Positions 8,187 through 17,363 are shown, numbered from the stretch's first letter. The stretch: 64,000 nucleotides of DNA from Skermanella rosea (GCF_016806835.2 NZ_CP086111.1:4891471-4955470); one strand, 5' to 3'. Notes: generated from the sequence alone by a model not told the origin. A program made the numbers and translations.

Positions 8187-8516
8187 TCAGTTGAAGGCCA
8201 CGTGGTAGCCCATGCCGTTCTCCTCCCGGTCGGGCGTCAGGCTCGGGATGATGTGGAAGCCGAGGACTCCCGTGCCCTCCGCCTCGACCTCGTAGAACCC
8301 TTCCACCAGCAGCGGATCGGCCGGCCCGCGGAACTGGAGCGTCAGCGGCTTGCGGAACCTGGGGTGCGACGCCCCCTTGCTGGGATCATAGGCGCCGGTC
8401 AGCCGCAGCTTGAAGTCGGGCGGCACGTCCGGGTGGAGGATCGAGAACTCCTTGCCGATCCACGGCGTGAAAACCTCCAGGGTGAAGATGTCGGGAGCGG
8501 CGGTCGCTTCGGTCAT
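8187..8516 (-). CDS. DUF6916-like small protein B
   Basis: 109 residues from the ATG at 8516 (MTEATAAPDIFTLEVFTPWI). It has the family layout F....F......FKLRL, LTLQFRGPADPLLVEGFYEV and a C-terminal GFHIIPSL....GMGYHVAFN. It is convergent with the tail-collar gene (stops ~53 bp apart) and divergent from the GNAT gene at 8614. The interval to GNAT carries an inverted repeat and an AT-rich TATAAT-like box readable on the minus strand at 8551-8556. It is the most diverged of the three paralogues. Function unknown. Confidence 0.75.
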   Translation of the reverse strand: MTEATAAPDIFTLEVFTPWIGKEFSILHPDVPPDFKLRLTGAYDPSKGASHPRFRKPLTLQFRGPADPLLVEGFYEVEAEGTGVLGFHIIPSLTPDREENGMGYHVAFN

Positions 8517-8529
8517 GTCATGGCTCTTT

Positions 8530-8549
8530 CCGGAAGTGTAACGTTCCGG
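8530..8549. promoter_or_regulatory. Inverted repeat in the DUF6916-like B / GNAT divergent promoter region
   Basis: CCGGAA, 8 bases, TTCCGG, directly beside a TATAAT-like box (8551-8556, minus) and TATACT (8553-8558, plus). It could serve one or both divergent genes. Confidence 0.35.
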
Positions 8550-8613
8550 CATTATACTCCGGACGGCCTATGACTCCAGCTTTCCGACTTACCTCCTCCA
8601 GAAGGCGTTCCGC

Positions 8614-9165
8614 ATGATCCGCGACGGCGACCGCATCCTGACCACCCGGCCCGGGTTGACCCTGCGGCCCGAGCATCCGGACGACGAGGCGCTCCTCTTC
8701 CGCATCTTCGTCGCGTCCAAGGCGCTGGATTTCGACGACATGCCCATGCCGCAGCACCAGAAGGATTTCCTGCTGCGCCAGCTGCATGTCTCGCAGCTCT
8801 ACAATTGGCGGCATCTTTACCCGGACCTGGAGCAGTGGATCATCGAATGCGACGGCGAGCCGGTCGGCCGCCTGATCTTCTCCAACCCGCCGGACCAGAT
8901 CCTGCTCCACGACCTCGCGATGCTGCCGGGGCGCAAGGGCGTGGGCGGCGGCCGGATCGTGATCAGGGACGTGATCTTCGCCGAGGCGGTCCGCTGCGGG
9001 AAGGTCGCGCGGGCCTCCGTGGCGCCCCACAATCCGGCGCGCAGGCTCTATGCCCGGCTGGGCGTGACCGAGCTTCCGATGACGCCCGACTCGCCGATGA
9101 TCCCGCTGGAATGGCTGCCCCCGGCGCTGCGCCGGCCGGCCTCCGCGCCCGTCAGTTGTGGATGA
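8614..9165 (+). CDS. GNAT-family N-acetyltransferase
   Basis: 183 residues. GNAT features: an N-terminal LRPEHPDDEALLFRIF strand-helix; strands around WIIECDGEPVGRLIF and ILLHDLAMLPGRKGVGGGR, where LPGRKGVGGGR corresponds to the acetyl-CoA pyrophosphate loop (Q/RxxGxG/A); and ASVAPHNPARRLYARLG, the usual motif B. GNAT enzymes move an acetyl group to an amine; the substrate here is unknown. The last 14 bases overlap tail-to-tail with DUF6916-like gene C, so the gene belongs physically to the tail-collar module. Confidence 0.85.
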   Translation: MIRDGDRILTTRPGLTLRPEHPDDEALLFRIFVASKALDFDDMPMPQHQKDFLLRQLHVSQLYNWRHLYPDLEQWIIECDGEPVGRLIFSNPPDQILLHDLAMLPGRKGVGGGRIVIRDVIFAEAVRCGKVARASVAPHNPARRLYARLGVTELPMTPDSPMIPLEWLPPALRRPASAPVSCG

Positions 9166-9451
9166 TCTGGTATTCCTGCATCGGTCCGCTGGACTGGATC
9201 GGCGCCATGAAGACCTGCCGGAACTCCCGCCCGCTCTCGCTCTTGAAATCGTAGGTGCCTTCCAGCAGCAGCGTGTCGCGCGGGCTGGCGAAGATCAGCG
9301 AGAAGGGAATGCGGAAATCGCGGAGCGTCGGCACGCCTTCCTTCAGGCGGATCAGCTTGATCCTGACCGGCTTGGGCACGGTATCCACCCAGAACATGTT
9401 GCCGACCTCGCTTCGGAAGGTCTCGACCGTCAGCGACCCGAATACCACCAT
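9152..9451 (-). CDS. DUF6916-like small protein C
   Basis: 99 residues, clearly paralogous to protein A: F.SEVGN.FWVDTVPKPVRIKLIRLKEG, IPFSLIFASPRDTLLLEGTY, and C-terminal APIQSSGPMQEYQIIHN. No signal peptide or membrane segment. Its end overlaps the GNAT stop region by 14 bp in convergent orientation. Upstream, minus-strand TAATACT and a GGAG box precede the ATG. Function unknown. The intergenic stretch 9452-9594 holds no gene. Confidence 0.75.
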   Translation of the reverse strand: MVVFGSLTVETFRSEVGNMFWVDTVPKPVRIKLIRLKEGVPTLRDFRIPFSLIFASPRDTLLLEGTYDFKSESGREFRQVFMAPIQSSGPMQEYQIIHN

Positions 9452-9594
9452 GACCAGCGCACTCCACGTTCTCCATAAGTATTACCACTAACCGCATGGA
9501 GCCGGGCAGTAAAGTGATAAATCTCCGCTGCCGACGACCCGGACCTTCGGGAGCAGCGGCGTCCCGATGATCCGATCGGCGCAGGCAGAGAAAA

Positions 9595-9605
9595 GCCCCT
9601 CTCCC
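9595..9605 (-). terminator. Distal half of the catalase terminator, displaced by the IS element
   Basis: GCCCCTCTCCC, followed on the minus strand by a TTTTCTC tail (9594-9588), is the perfect complement of GGGAGAGGGGC at 11118-11128. Joined without the IS, the two arms make an 11-bp stem with a 7-base loop and a T tract reading from the catalase gene. Confidence 0.75.
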
Positions 9606-9613
9606 GTTTCCGG
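9603..9613. repeat. Left 11-bp target-site duplication of the IS4-family element
   Basis: CCCGTTTCCGG, repeated exactly at 11108-11118. The length agrees with the 9-12 bp duplications typical of the IS4 family. Confidence 0.88.
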
Positions 9614-11107
9614 CTAGTCTATCAACAGATCTTTTGCCGGAGAGCTACGCCCTCGCACATTGTTGCGAAACGGGCGTAGCCTCTGGCAAAAGTGATGGGT
9701 CCAGCCGGCTTGGATTTGGGATAGCCGTCCCAGCCGCCCAAACGGGCGATAAACCATGCGGCCCAAGCCAGCGTGTCGGGCGGATGTGGGTTTTTGCGGG
9801 CGGCGGTGCGGCCTTCCAGACGTGGTTGTAGGGCGATCAGGACGCTGACCTGCTGTGCGGAGAAAGTGTCGTCGATCGGGCGAACCAGGACGCCGTCGCG
9901 AACGCCGAGCAGTTGCAGGATGTGCGTGGCGGCGACCAGGGCGACGAAAGCCAGCCGCTGAAGGGCGTCGGCGCTTTCGACCTGGCTCGACTCGATATCC
10001 AGCCCCTGCGTCTTGAGAGTACGGAAAAGCTGCTCGATGGTCCAGCGCCGCCGGTACCAAAGCACGATTTCCAAGGCTTTTGCGGTGTCCTCGACCTGAT
10101 GTGTCGTCAGCAGCCGCCAATGTACCGGGTCTTCTCCGGCGGGGGCGTCCACTTCGCGAACATCGACCATTCGAAGGGCGAGCGCCGGTGCGGCGCCGGG
10201 GTGTGTCCCGTTCCTGGGCCGTTTCACCGCGACCGCGCCGTAGCGCAGTTCCAGGGTCGCCGTGCGGGCCGAGCGCTTGCCGGGGCGTTCGGGAAGGTCC
10301 AGCGTGAAGCGCTCCGCCACCGCCAGCGCGTCGCTCCAGGCGTATAAGTAGCCGCCTCCGGCCAGCGCCCTGTCGCGGCAGGCCCGCGTCAGAAGATCGA
10401 AACCCGTTTCCGGCAGCCGCTCCCATTCCTCGTAGATGTCGCTTTCGCGGTCGGCGACGACCGTGACGTGCCGGGCCGTATCGAGATAGTGCTTGGCTGT
10501 CTGCGCGCCCTCCAGCCAGCGCATCGATTCCTTGCTCTCGATCGGCAGAGCCCGACGGTGCTTGGCCGCGGTTTCATGACGGGCGTAGACCTGCGCTCCG
10601 ACAAGTCCCAGACAAGCTCCGCTTTCGGCCTCGACCGCCAGCACCGGATGGACGAACAGCCCGGCGTCCCGGCCATTGCCCACGGTGCCCAGGCCCCGCG
10701 TTCGTCCGGCATGGGCCTGATAGTTCAATTCGCTGGTGTCCTGGATGGCCAGAACATGCAGGCCGACGACGCGCGCCCGCATCTGCTCGCCGATCGTGCA
10801 TTCCATTTCCACCAGTCTTACCTTGGCATTGTTCAGCCAACGCCCGAAGCGAGCCTCTTCGATCCGGTCGTTCGACAAACGCCGAATGCGGACGGTCGAG
10901 CGCTCGACCATCCTTTGCAGCAGTTGCCGCCCCCTTTTTTCAGCCGTTCATCGTTGAAACGGCCGACGATATCAACCTGAATGTCCATTCGTGACGCCCT
11001 CCGCCTGAGAACGTCACGAACAGAATCACATCCCCGCCAAACTACGCAACTACAGCGACAAACCCGAGTCAACCTGCCGCACCTAAAAAGATCTGTTGAT
11101 AGATTAG
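9614..11107 (-). mobile_element. IS4-family insertion sequence, 1494 bp
   Basis: The ends are 22-bp inverted repeats with one mismatch: 9614-9635 and 11086-11107, sharing the 17-bp core CTATCAACAGATCTTTT. They are flanked by identical 11-bp duplications. Inside is one transposase gene that needs a -1 frameshift. The element sits in the loop of the terminator downstream of the catalase gene and is oriented like that gene. Intact ends and a perfect duplication point to a recent insertion. Confidence 0.92.
9622..10988 (-). CDS. IS4-family transposase, expressed via -1 frameshift
   Basis: DDE transposase. The main frame (10911-9622, 429 residues) has Asp in LAIQDTSELNY, Asp in VVADRESDIYEEW, and YRRRWTIEQLFRTLK, an exact YREK motif (Y-x2-R-x3-E-x6-K). 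The natural N-terminus lies upstream in another frame: ATG at 10988 behind GGAGGG, giving MDIQVDIVGRFNDERLKK. The frames join by a -1 shift at the A6 run (10940-10935), where AAA AAA is re-read as AGG. The downstream frame has a TGA at 10950-10948, so it cannot be extended upstream without the shift. The shift may be programmed, transcriptional slippage, or a mutation; translation from the ATG at 10911 alone would lose the N-terminus. Confidence 0.85.
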
Positions 11108-11118
11108 CCCGTTTCCGG
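11108..11118. repeat. Right 11-bp target-site duplication of the IS4-family element
   Basis: Exact copy of 9603-9613. It corresponds to the loop and inner stem of the catalase terminator. Confidence 0.88.
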
Positions 11119-11128
11119 GGAGAGGGGC
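11118..11128 (-). terminator. Proximal half of the split catalase terminator
   Basis: First arm of the catalase terminator on the minus strand, 19 bp past the catalase stop; its partner now lies 1.5 kb away at 9595-9605. The T tract is also on the far side, so terminator function should be lost. Confidence 0.75.
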
Positions 11129-11146
11129 CTGGGTCTTGCGGCCGGC

Positions 11147-12868
11147 CTATTCGGCGGCTTGGTCGTGCCGCATTCCCTGCGACGAACCCTTCATCCCGCT
11201 CAGGACCTCCTCGGCCGTGGCCTTGCGGTTCTTCACGGAACTGGTCCACTGGCCCCAAACGTTGGGGTCGATCTTGTCGCCGTTGTTGCCCAGGTTCTGG
11301 AGCCGGCGCTTGTCCTCGTCGGTCAGCACCTGCTTGGGCAGCGGCGGCAGGTTGCGGACATCGTCGGCGGTGATCCCGAGCACTTCGCCGACGCGGCGGC
11401 CATAATCGTCATGGACCAGGAAGAAGTGCCAGATCATCCGTTCCTGGACGTCCCGTTCGCACTGGCCCAGCAGCGTGCCCAGGTTCAGGATCAGGTCGTC
11501 GCGTTCCCAGTCCATCATGGTGTTGAAGCGGCCGCGCGCCTGGACATAGTCGTTGCGGCGCTCCAGCACGGCGCGGGTCAGCGGGCCGCGGATCTCCGGC
11601 GGGTTGTTGGGCTGCTCCTCCGCGGTCTCCTTCAGGCCGTTGTGGATCGACGGCTCGAAATTGACGTGCGGGTTCTGGCCCGGCGCCAGGTCGCGATAGA
11701 AGGACATCTGCCCGCCGGACAGGTTGGTCGCCACCTTCGCGTTCTTGGGCGAATTGACCGGCAGCTGCAGATAGTTGGTGCCGACGCGATAGCGCTGGGT
11801 GTCGGAATAGGAGAAGGTCCGGCCGACCAGCATCTTGTCGTCCGAGAAGTCCAGCCCGTCCACCAGCACGCCGGTGCCCATGGCGATCTGCTCGTTCTCG
11901 TTGAAGAAGTCCTGGACGTTGCGGTTCAGCGTCATGACGCCGACATGGCGGAGCGGGAAGTCCTTCTCCGGCCAGATCTTGGTGTCGTCCAGCGGGTCCC
12001 AGTCCAGTTCGGGGTGCTCATGGTCTTCCATGATCTGGACGAACATATCCCACTTCGGATAGTCGCCGCGCTCGATCGCCTCGAACAGGTCCTTGGTGGC
12101 GGAGCCCAGCTCCTGGCCCTGGACCTTGGCCGCTTCCTCCGCCGTCAGGCTGGCGACGCCCTGGCGCGGGTGGAAGTGGTACTTGACCAGCACGGTCTCG
12201 CCCTGGGCGTTGACCATCTTGTAGGTGTTGACGCCGAAGCCTTCCATGTGCCGGTAGTTGGCCGGAATGCCGCGCGGGCTGAACAGGTGCGTCAGCATGT
12301 GCATGGATTCGGGCGTCTGGCTCATGAAGTCGAAGATCCGGTTCGGCTCCTGGCGGAACGTGACCGGGTCGGGTTTCAGCGAGTGGATGACGTCAGGGAA
12401 CTTGATGGCGTCGCGGATGAAGAACACCGCCAGGTTGTTGCCGACCAGGTCCCAGTTGCCGTCCTCGGTATAGAACTTGACGGCGAAGCCGCGCGGGTCG
12501 CGAGCGGTCTCGGAGGAGTCACGGCCGCCGATCACGGTGGAGAAGCGGATCGCCAGCGGGGTCTTCTTGCCGGCTTCCTGGAACAGCTTGGCGCGGGTGT
12601 ATTTGGAGGCCGGCTCGTCGCCGATCTTGCCGGTGACCTCAAGCTCGCCGTAGCACACGAAGCCGCGGGCGTGGACGACCCGCTCCGGGATGCGCTCGCG
12701 GTCGAAATGGGTGATCTTTTCGAGGAACTGGTAGTTCTCCAGCGTCGCCGGGCCACGGGCGCCGATGGTGCGCGTGGACTGGTTGTTGGCGATCGGATGG
12801 CCCTGCCGGGTGGTCAGGATGCCGTCCGATGCTGCCACCGACGGATTCCCCTGTCTTTGATCAGTCAT
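11147..12868 (-). CDS. Monofunctional haem catalase
   Basis: 573 residues. Breaks hydrogen peroxide down to water and oxygen in the cytoplasm. Active-site His66 lies in RVVHARG and the distal Asn (~144) in [15 protein letters not shown] and [19 protein letters not shown] are textbook catalase sequence, and [12 protein letters not shown] carries the proximal haem Tyr. Length is in the range of typical-subunit catalases with a C-terminal extension ([19 protein letters not shown]) and no flavodoxin-like domain. Start MTDQRQG. The 182-bp gap after nifA contains an AT-rich inverted repeat near 12984-13000, a likely promoter area. The IS4 insertion splits its terminator. Confidence 0.95.
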   Translation of the reverse strand: MTDQRQGNPSVAASDGILTTRQGHPIANNQSTRTIGARGPATLENYQFLEKITHFDRERIPERVVHARGFVCYGELEVTGKIGDEPASKYTRAKLFQEAGKKTPLAIRFSTVIGGRDSSETARDPRGFAVKFYTEDGNWDLVGNNLAVFFIRDAIKFPDVIHSLKPDPVTFRQEPNRIFDFMSQTPESMHMLTHLFSPRGIPANYRHMEGFGVNTYKMVNAQGETVLVKYHFHPRQGVASLTAEEAAKVQGQELGSATKDLFEAIERGDYPKWDMFVQIMEDHEHPELDWDPLDDTKIWPEKDFPLRHVGVMTLNRNVQDFFNENEQIAMGTGVLVDGLDFSDDKMLVGRTFSYSDTQRYRVGTNYLQLPVNSPKNAKVATNLSGGQMSFYRDLAPGQNPHVNFEPSIHNGLKETAEEQPNNPPEIRGPLTRAVLERRNDYVQARGRFNTMMDWERDDLILNLGTLLGQCERDVQERMIWHFFLVHDDYGRRVGEVLGITADDVRNLPPLPKQVLTDEDKRRLQNLGNNGDKIDPNVWGQWTSSVKNRKATAEEVLSGMKGSSQGMRHDQAAE

Positions 12869-13050
12869 GGCGTTTTCCCCAAGCTGCTTGGTTTTAGCGG
12901 CGGACCGCCTGCCCAGAAGGCTGAGGGGCCCACCGCATTAACCATATGGCCGCCTGAAGGTTACACGCCAAGGTCGGTTTTCTTAGAATCGTTTTATTCT
13001 GACCGCCGGACCGTCGAAGGGCGGGATTTCGGGCGGCGAACCGCCGGCGG

Positions 13051-14922
13051 TCAGAACCGCTTGATCTCGATATTGTATTTCCGCAGGGCGTAGCTGACCT
13101 GCCGTGTGGTCAGGCCGAGCAGCCGGCCGGCCTTGGCCTGGACCCAGCCGGTGCGTTCCATGGCCCACAGCAGGCGGTCGCGCGGGGTGGTGAATTCCGG
13201 CTCGTCGGGGCCGCCGTTGCCGATCCGCATGCCGAGAAGCTCGCCGACCGCGGCGTCGTTCATCGCGTCGGCGGAAGCGTTCGGGTCGGCATAGGCGGGC
13301 GGGCCGCCGGCGGGCAGCTGGGGATGCTGCGGCCGCATGGGCTGGGCCAGCGGCATGGGGTTGCCGGCCGGAATGGCGTTGGGCGGCAATGCCGCGGGTG
13401 CGGCGGCGCAGGTCCCGCCGGTGGCGGCCGAACAGCCCGGCACGCCGCCGGTGCTGCATCCCGCCCGCGCCGGGGCGGCCTGGGGAAGGACCGGGAGCGC
13501 GGCGCCGGGGATGGAGGCGCCGGCGGTCGGCGTGACCGTGCGGTGATGCCACAGGGTCGAGGAGTAGCAGAGGTTCATCTGGCAGGACAGGTCCAGGTCC
13601 CAGATCACCCCGTCGCGGCACAGGGTCGCCGCCCGCTCGATGCAGTTCTCCAGCTCGCGCACGTTGCCGGGCCAGGGACATTTCTTGAGGATGTCCAGCG
13701 CGTCGTCGTGGAGCGCCACGTTGAGCTGGTTCTCGCGGTTGAACTTCTGGACGAAATGGTTGGCCAGCAGCGGGATGTCGTCGCTCCGCTCGCGCAGCGG
13801 CGGCAGGAAGATGGTCACCACGTTGATGCGGTAATAGAGGTCGGCGCGGAACTTGCCCTGGGCGACCGCCTCCTCCAGGTTGACGTTGGTCGCGGTGATG
13901 ATCCGCACGTCGGTCTTGATGGTCCGGGTGCCGCCGACCCGCTCGAACTCCTGCTCTTGCAGCACGCGCAGCAGCTTGGCCTGGAACGAGGGCGAGATGT
14001 CGCCGATCTCGTCCAGGAACAGGGTGCCGCCGGTCGCCAGCTCGAACCGGCCCTTGTGGTCGCGGTTGGCGCCGGTGAAGGCGCCGCGCTCGTGGCCGAA
14101 CAGCTCGGATTCCAGCAGGCTCTCCGGCAGCGCCGCGCAGTTGATCCGGATGAAGGGCTGTTCCTTGCGCGAGCTGAGCATGTGGATCGCGCGGGCGATC
14201 AGCTCCTTGCCGGTGCCGCTCTCGCCGCGGATCAGCACGGTGGAGCGGAACGGCGCCACCCGGTGGACCTGGGCCAGCACCTCCTGCATGCGCTTGCTGC
14301 TGCACACCACGTTGTCGACCTGGTAGTCGACCTTGGACACTTCCTTCTGGAGGCGGAACTTCTCCCGCATCATGAAGCGCCGCTCCTCGGCGACGGTGCG
14401 GTGCAGGCGCACGGTCTGGCCGATCAGGTTGGCGACCATGGTCAGCAGGCGGACGTCGCTGTCGAAGTTGCCGGCATAGCCCTCGTCGCTGATCCGGTCG
14501 ATGGTCAGCACGCCGATGCATTCCCCGGCCGCCTTGATCGGCACGCCGACCAGGCTGATCACCACCTCGGCGATGTCGTTGCGCCCGCCGGTGCGGTTGA
14601 GGAACAGCGGCTCGTCGGCCAGGTTGGGCACCACGGCCGGCATGCCGGTCTTGACGATCCGCCCGACGATGCCCTCCCCGGCGCGGTACTGGCCGCGCTC
14701 CATCTCCTCCTGCGACATGCCGAGCGCCGCGATCAGCCGGAGCGTGCTGTCGTCGGTCAGCAGGCAGATGCGCCCGCGCTGCATTTGCAGATGGTACGAC
14801 AACAGCCTCAGCACCTCGCGCAGCGTCTGCTGCAGGTCGAGTGAGGAACTCAGGATCTTGCTGACTTCATAGATAGCGAAGAGTTCAACGCTCGATTGGT
14901 TGTGGCGTGTCGCTCCGGCCAT
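13051..14922 (-). CDS. nifA: NifA, sigma-54-dependent nitrogen-fixation activator
   Basis: 623 residues. GAF domain ~15-170. AAA+ domain ~200-430 with Walker A GESGTGKE (233-240), GAFTGA (280-285) and Walker [11 protein letters not shown]. Fis-type helix-turn-helix ~580-618 ([20 protein letters not shown]). Cysteines at 415, 427, 447 and 452 give exactly C-x11-C-x19-C-x4-C, the motif that makes alphaproteobacterial NifA oxygen-sensitive (established for Bradyrhizobium and Azospirillum proteins). The linker is unusually long (~120 residues, Pro/Ala-rich) and adds Cys 489, 497 and 505. No nif structural gene is in the window. It would activate -24/-12 promoters elsewhere. Confidence 0.95.
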   Translation of the reverse strand: MAGATRHNQSSVELFAIYEVSKILSSSLDLQQTLREVLRLLSYHLQMQRGRICLLTDDSTLRLIAALGMSQEEMERGQYRAGEGIVGRIVKTGMPAVVPNLADEPLFLNRTGGRNDIAEVVISLVGVPIKAAGECIGVLTIDRISDEGYAGNFDSDVRLLTMVANLIGQTVRLHRTVAEERRFMMREKFRLQKEVSKVDYQVDNVVCSSKRMQEVLAQVHRVAPFRSTVLIRGESGTGKELIARAIHMLSSRKEQPFIRINCAALPESLLESELFGHERGAFTGANRDHKGRFELATGGTLFLDEIGDISPSFQAKLLRVLQEQEFERVGGTRTIKTDVRIITATNVNLEEAVAQGKFRADLYYRINVVTIFLPPLRERSDDIPLLANHFVQKFNRENQLNVALHDDALDILKKCPWPGNVRELENCIERAATLCRDGVIWDLDLSCQMNLCYSSTLWHHRTVTPTAGASIPGAALPVLPQAAPARAGCSTGGVPGCSAATGGTCAAAPAALPPNAIPAGNPMPLAQPMRPQHPQLPAGGPPAYADPNASADAMNDAAVGELLGMRIGNGGPDEPEFTTPRDRLLWAMERTGWVQAKAGRLLGLTTRQVSYALRKYNIEIKRF

Positions 14923-15401
14923 GGGCAGAACCCTTTCCTCAAGGCAATCAGGGACAGATCAAGTCATCCCGCCACCGATGATGGCGGGTTCAACCCCAGT
15001 ATCACCTCAGACCCTTCCCGGTGCGCCGGCCCCCTGCCCTTGTGCGCCGCCCGCTGACGCGGGCCGGCCGGGCTGTTGTGACGGGAACGGCGGCTTCATG
15101 CTGCACTGAGCGGCATGACGAAGGTCGATCGCCTTCGCGCCTGCAGGGGCGTGCCGTGCCCCTTCGCCCTTGGATCGGGTCTATGCCGCAGTGCGAAGTG
15201 TCAAAAATTATCGTGGCCCGCGCAAGCGCCATCTTCCGAACCTCGAACCCGGCCGCCCCCGATCGGGCGGTTTTGCCGCAAGACCCCTATATACTCCTTT
15301 CGATAGATGCCGACTAGGACGATTCGCCGAGCGGATTACAGACTGTCCTGTCCCCATACGGGGGTGTCCGGATGGAGCCGAGAAAGGCGCTTGCCGCAAA
15401 C
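14923..15401. other. Intergenic region between nifA and the GntR-type gene
   Basis: About 480 bp between divergent genes. Several short open frames exist but none has family sequence, a good ribosome site or consistent codon use. It must contain the nifA promoter, yet I see no clear -24/-12 element. An AT-rich stretch near 15288-15305 (CTATATACTCC) could be a -10 region. Confidence 0.4.
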
Positions 15402-15419
15402 TGATATATTAGTATATCA
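15402..15419. promoter_or_regulatory. Palindromic operator candidate for the GntR/FCD regulator
   Basis: TGATATA, spacer TTAG, TATATCA: perfect 7-bp arms in otherwise GC-rich DNA, 63 bases before the regulator ATG. FadR-subfamily regulators bind short palindromes of this kind and often control their own operon; its use here is inferred. Confidence 0.5.
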
Positions 15420-15481
15420 TCTCCGACATCAGAGCAGCCCGCCCCATGGGGGAATAACGGCAGCCGGAGGAAGCGCAGCGG

Positions 15482-16273
15482 ATGACTTCAGGATTGGACG
15501 AGACCGGCGGCGGGACCGCCGAAGCGCCCGCGGCCTCCCCGAAGCCGCGCACCCGGACCGCGCCCAAGCCGGCGCTGCCCAGCGCGGCGCTGCGGGGCGC
15601 CACCGTCTCCGCCGCGATCTACCGCGAGCTGCGGGCCGAGATCGTGTCGATGCGCCGCAAGCCCGGCGAGCCGATCGTCGAGAAGCGGATCGCCCAGGAC
15701 CACGGCGTCAGCCGCACGCCGGTGCGCGAGGCGCTGCTGCGCCTGGCCGACGAGGGGCTGGTGGACATCTTCCCGCAGTCCGGCTCCTTCGTGTCGCGCA
15801 TCCCGGTCGCCGAGCTGCCGGAAGCCATCCTGATCCGCAAGGCGTTGGAGGAGGCGGCGGTGCGCTACGCCGCCGCCCAGGCGACGCGGTCGCAGGTGGC
15901 CAAGCTTCGCGCCAACCTGGAACTTCAGCGGGAGATGAGCGACGGCGCCGACGCCGGCGGCTTCCACGAGGCCGACGAGGCGTTCCACGCGCTGATCGCC
16001 GACGCCGCCGGCTGCCCCGGCTTCTGGACCCTGACCCGGCAGGTCAAGGTCCAGGTGGACCGGTACCGGCTGCTGACCCTTCCCGTTCCCGGCCGCATCC
16101 GGTCGGTGATCATCGAGCACACCGCCATCGTCGACGCGATCGAGGCCCACGACCCGGCCCGCGCGGCCGAGATGATGGCGGCGCACCTGGAGAGCCTGCG
16201 CGCGAGCATCGGCGACATCCGGGAGAACAATCCCTTCTTCTTCTCCGACAGGCCGGAGGGAGCGGGCGGCTGA
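15482..16273 (+). CDS. GntR-family (FCD/FadR subfamily) transcriptional regulator
   Basis: 263 residues. After a Pro/Ala-rich leader of ~45 residues comes the winged helix (IYRELRAEIVSMRRKPGEPI, AQDHGVSRTPVREALLRLADEGLVDI), then the all-helical FCD ligand domain with its metal-binding His/Asp pattern (HEADEAFHALIADAAG, IIEHTAIVDAI, AAEMMAAHL). GGAGGAAG precedes the ATG. It is the first gene of a block with a TRAP transporter and kduI/kduD/kdgF. FCD regulators typically sense the sugar acid handled by the next genes, so a hexuronate-derived ligand is likely (inference). Confidence 0.9.
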   Translation: MTSGLDETGGGTAEAPAASPKPRTRTAPKPALPSAALRGATVSAAIYRELRAEIVSMRRKPGEPIVEKRIAQDHGVSRTPVREALLRLADEGLVDIFPQSGSFVSRIPVAELPEAILIRKALEEAAVRYAAAQATRSQVAKLRANLELQREMSDGADAGGFHEADEAFHALIADAAGCPGFWTLTRQVKVQVDRYRLLTLPVPGRIRSVIIEHTAIVDAIEAHDPARAAEMMAAHLESLRASIGDIRENNPFFFSDRPEGAGG

Positions 16274-16340
16274 CACGGCGGAAGCCGGGCCGGCCAGCGA
16301 AGACACGGACCGATAGAAGCAATCAATCGAGGAAACGACA

Positions 16341-17363
16341 ATGAAGACGACGATCAACGGCCGGACCCTGAAGCGGCGGACCCTGAAGCTGATGGCCTCC
16401 GCGGCCCTCATAGCCCTGGCCGCCGTGGCGGTCCCGACCGGCGGCGCCCAGGCCCAGCAGGTGAAGTTCCGGTCGGCCGACATCCATCCCGACGGCTACC
16501 CGACCGTCGAGGCCGTCAAGTACATGGGCGAGATCCTGGCGCGGGAGACCAACGGCCGGCTCGGCGTCCAGATGTTCAGCTCGGCCCAGCTGGGCGACGA
16601 GAAGGACACGATCCAGCAGACCCAGTTCGGCGTGATCGACATGAACCGGATCAACCTGGCCCCGCTGAACGGCCTGATCCCCGAGACCCGCGTCCCGTCG
16701 ATGCCGTTCCTGTTCCGCTCGGTCGAGCACATGCATGCCGTGGTGGACGGCCCGATCGGCGACGAGATCCTGAAGACCTTCGAGTCCCAGGGGCTGGTCG
16801 GCCTCGCCTTCTACGACAGCGGCGCCCGCAGCTTCTACAACAGCAAGCGCCCGATCAGGACGCTGGACGACATGAAGGGCCTGAAGATCCGCGTGATCCA
16901 GTCCGAGGTCTTCATCGACACCATCAAGGCCCTGGGCGGCAGCGCCACCCCGATGCCGTCGGGCGAGGTCTACAGCGCGATCCAGACCGGCGTGGTCGAC
17001 GGCGCCGAGAACAACTGGCCCACATACCAGAGCCAGCGCCACTTCGAGCAGGCCAAGTTCTACTCGCTGTCCCAGCACTCCATGTCGCCGGAAGTGCTGG
17101 TGATGTCCAAGCGGGTGTTCGACAAGCAGACCGCCGAGGACCAGGCGCTGATCCGCCGGGCCGCCAAGGAGTCGGTCGCGAAGATGCGCGAGCTGTGGCA
17201 GGCCCGGGAGAAGACCGCCGAGGCCGAGGTGCTGGCCGCCGGCGTGCAGGTCAACGAGGTCGACAAGGCCGTCTTCGAGAAGGCGGTGGAGCCGGTCTAC
17301 GCCAAGCACATCACCGACGCCAAGCTGAAGGACCTGGTCGAGCGCATCCGCGCGGTCAAGTAA
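16341..17363 (+). CDS. dctP: TRAP transporter solute-binding protein, DctP family
   Basis: 340 residues. A Sec signal peptide with a basic start (KRRTLK), hydrophobic core and AQA-type cleavage near residue 38. The mature part is a DctP/UehA-like periplasmic binding protein: GRLGVQMFSSAQLGDEKDTI, SMPFLFRS, LDDMKGLKIRVIQSEVFIDT, and PSGEVYSAIQTGVVDGAENNW, which carries the conserved substrate-contact region (the Arg contact is in KIRV). It delivers the ligand to the DctQM membrane part encoded next. With kduI/kduD/kdgF downstream the ligand is most likely a uronate or unsaturated uronate. Confidence 0.92.
   Translation: MKTTINGRTLKRRTLKLMASAALIALAAVAVPTGGAQAQQVKFRSADIHPDGYPTVEAVKYMGEILARETNGRLGVQMFSSAQLGDEKDTIQQTQFGVIDMNRINLAPLNGLIPETRVPSMPFLFRSVEHMHAVVDGPIGDEILKTFESQGLVGLAFYDSGARSFYNSKRPIRTLDDMKGLKIRVIQSEVFIDTIKALGGSATPMPSGEVYSAIQTGVVDGAENNWPTYQSQRHFEQAKFYSLSQHSMSPEVLVMSKRVFDKQTAEDQALIRRAAKESVAKMRELWQAREKTAEAEVLAAGVQVNEVDKAVFEKAVEPVYAKHITDAKLKDLVERIRAVK

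Noticed and set aside
12980-13005. AGAAT...ATTCT repeat before the catalase gene as an Irr or Fur-type box
   Set aside because: Spacing between the half-sites (six or more bases) does not fit the Irr consensus; only an AT-rich promoter region can be claimed.
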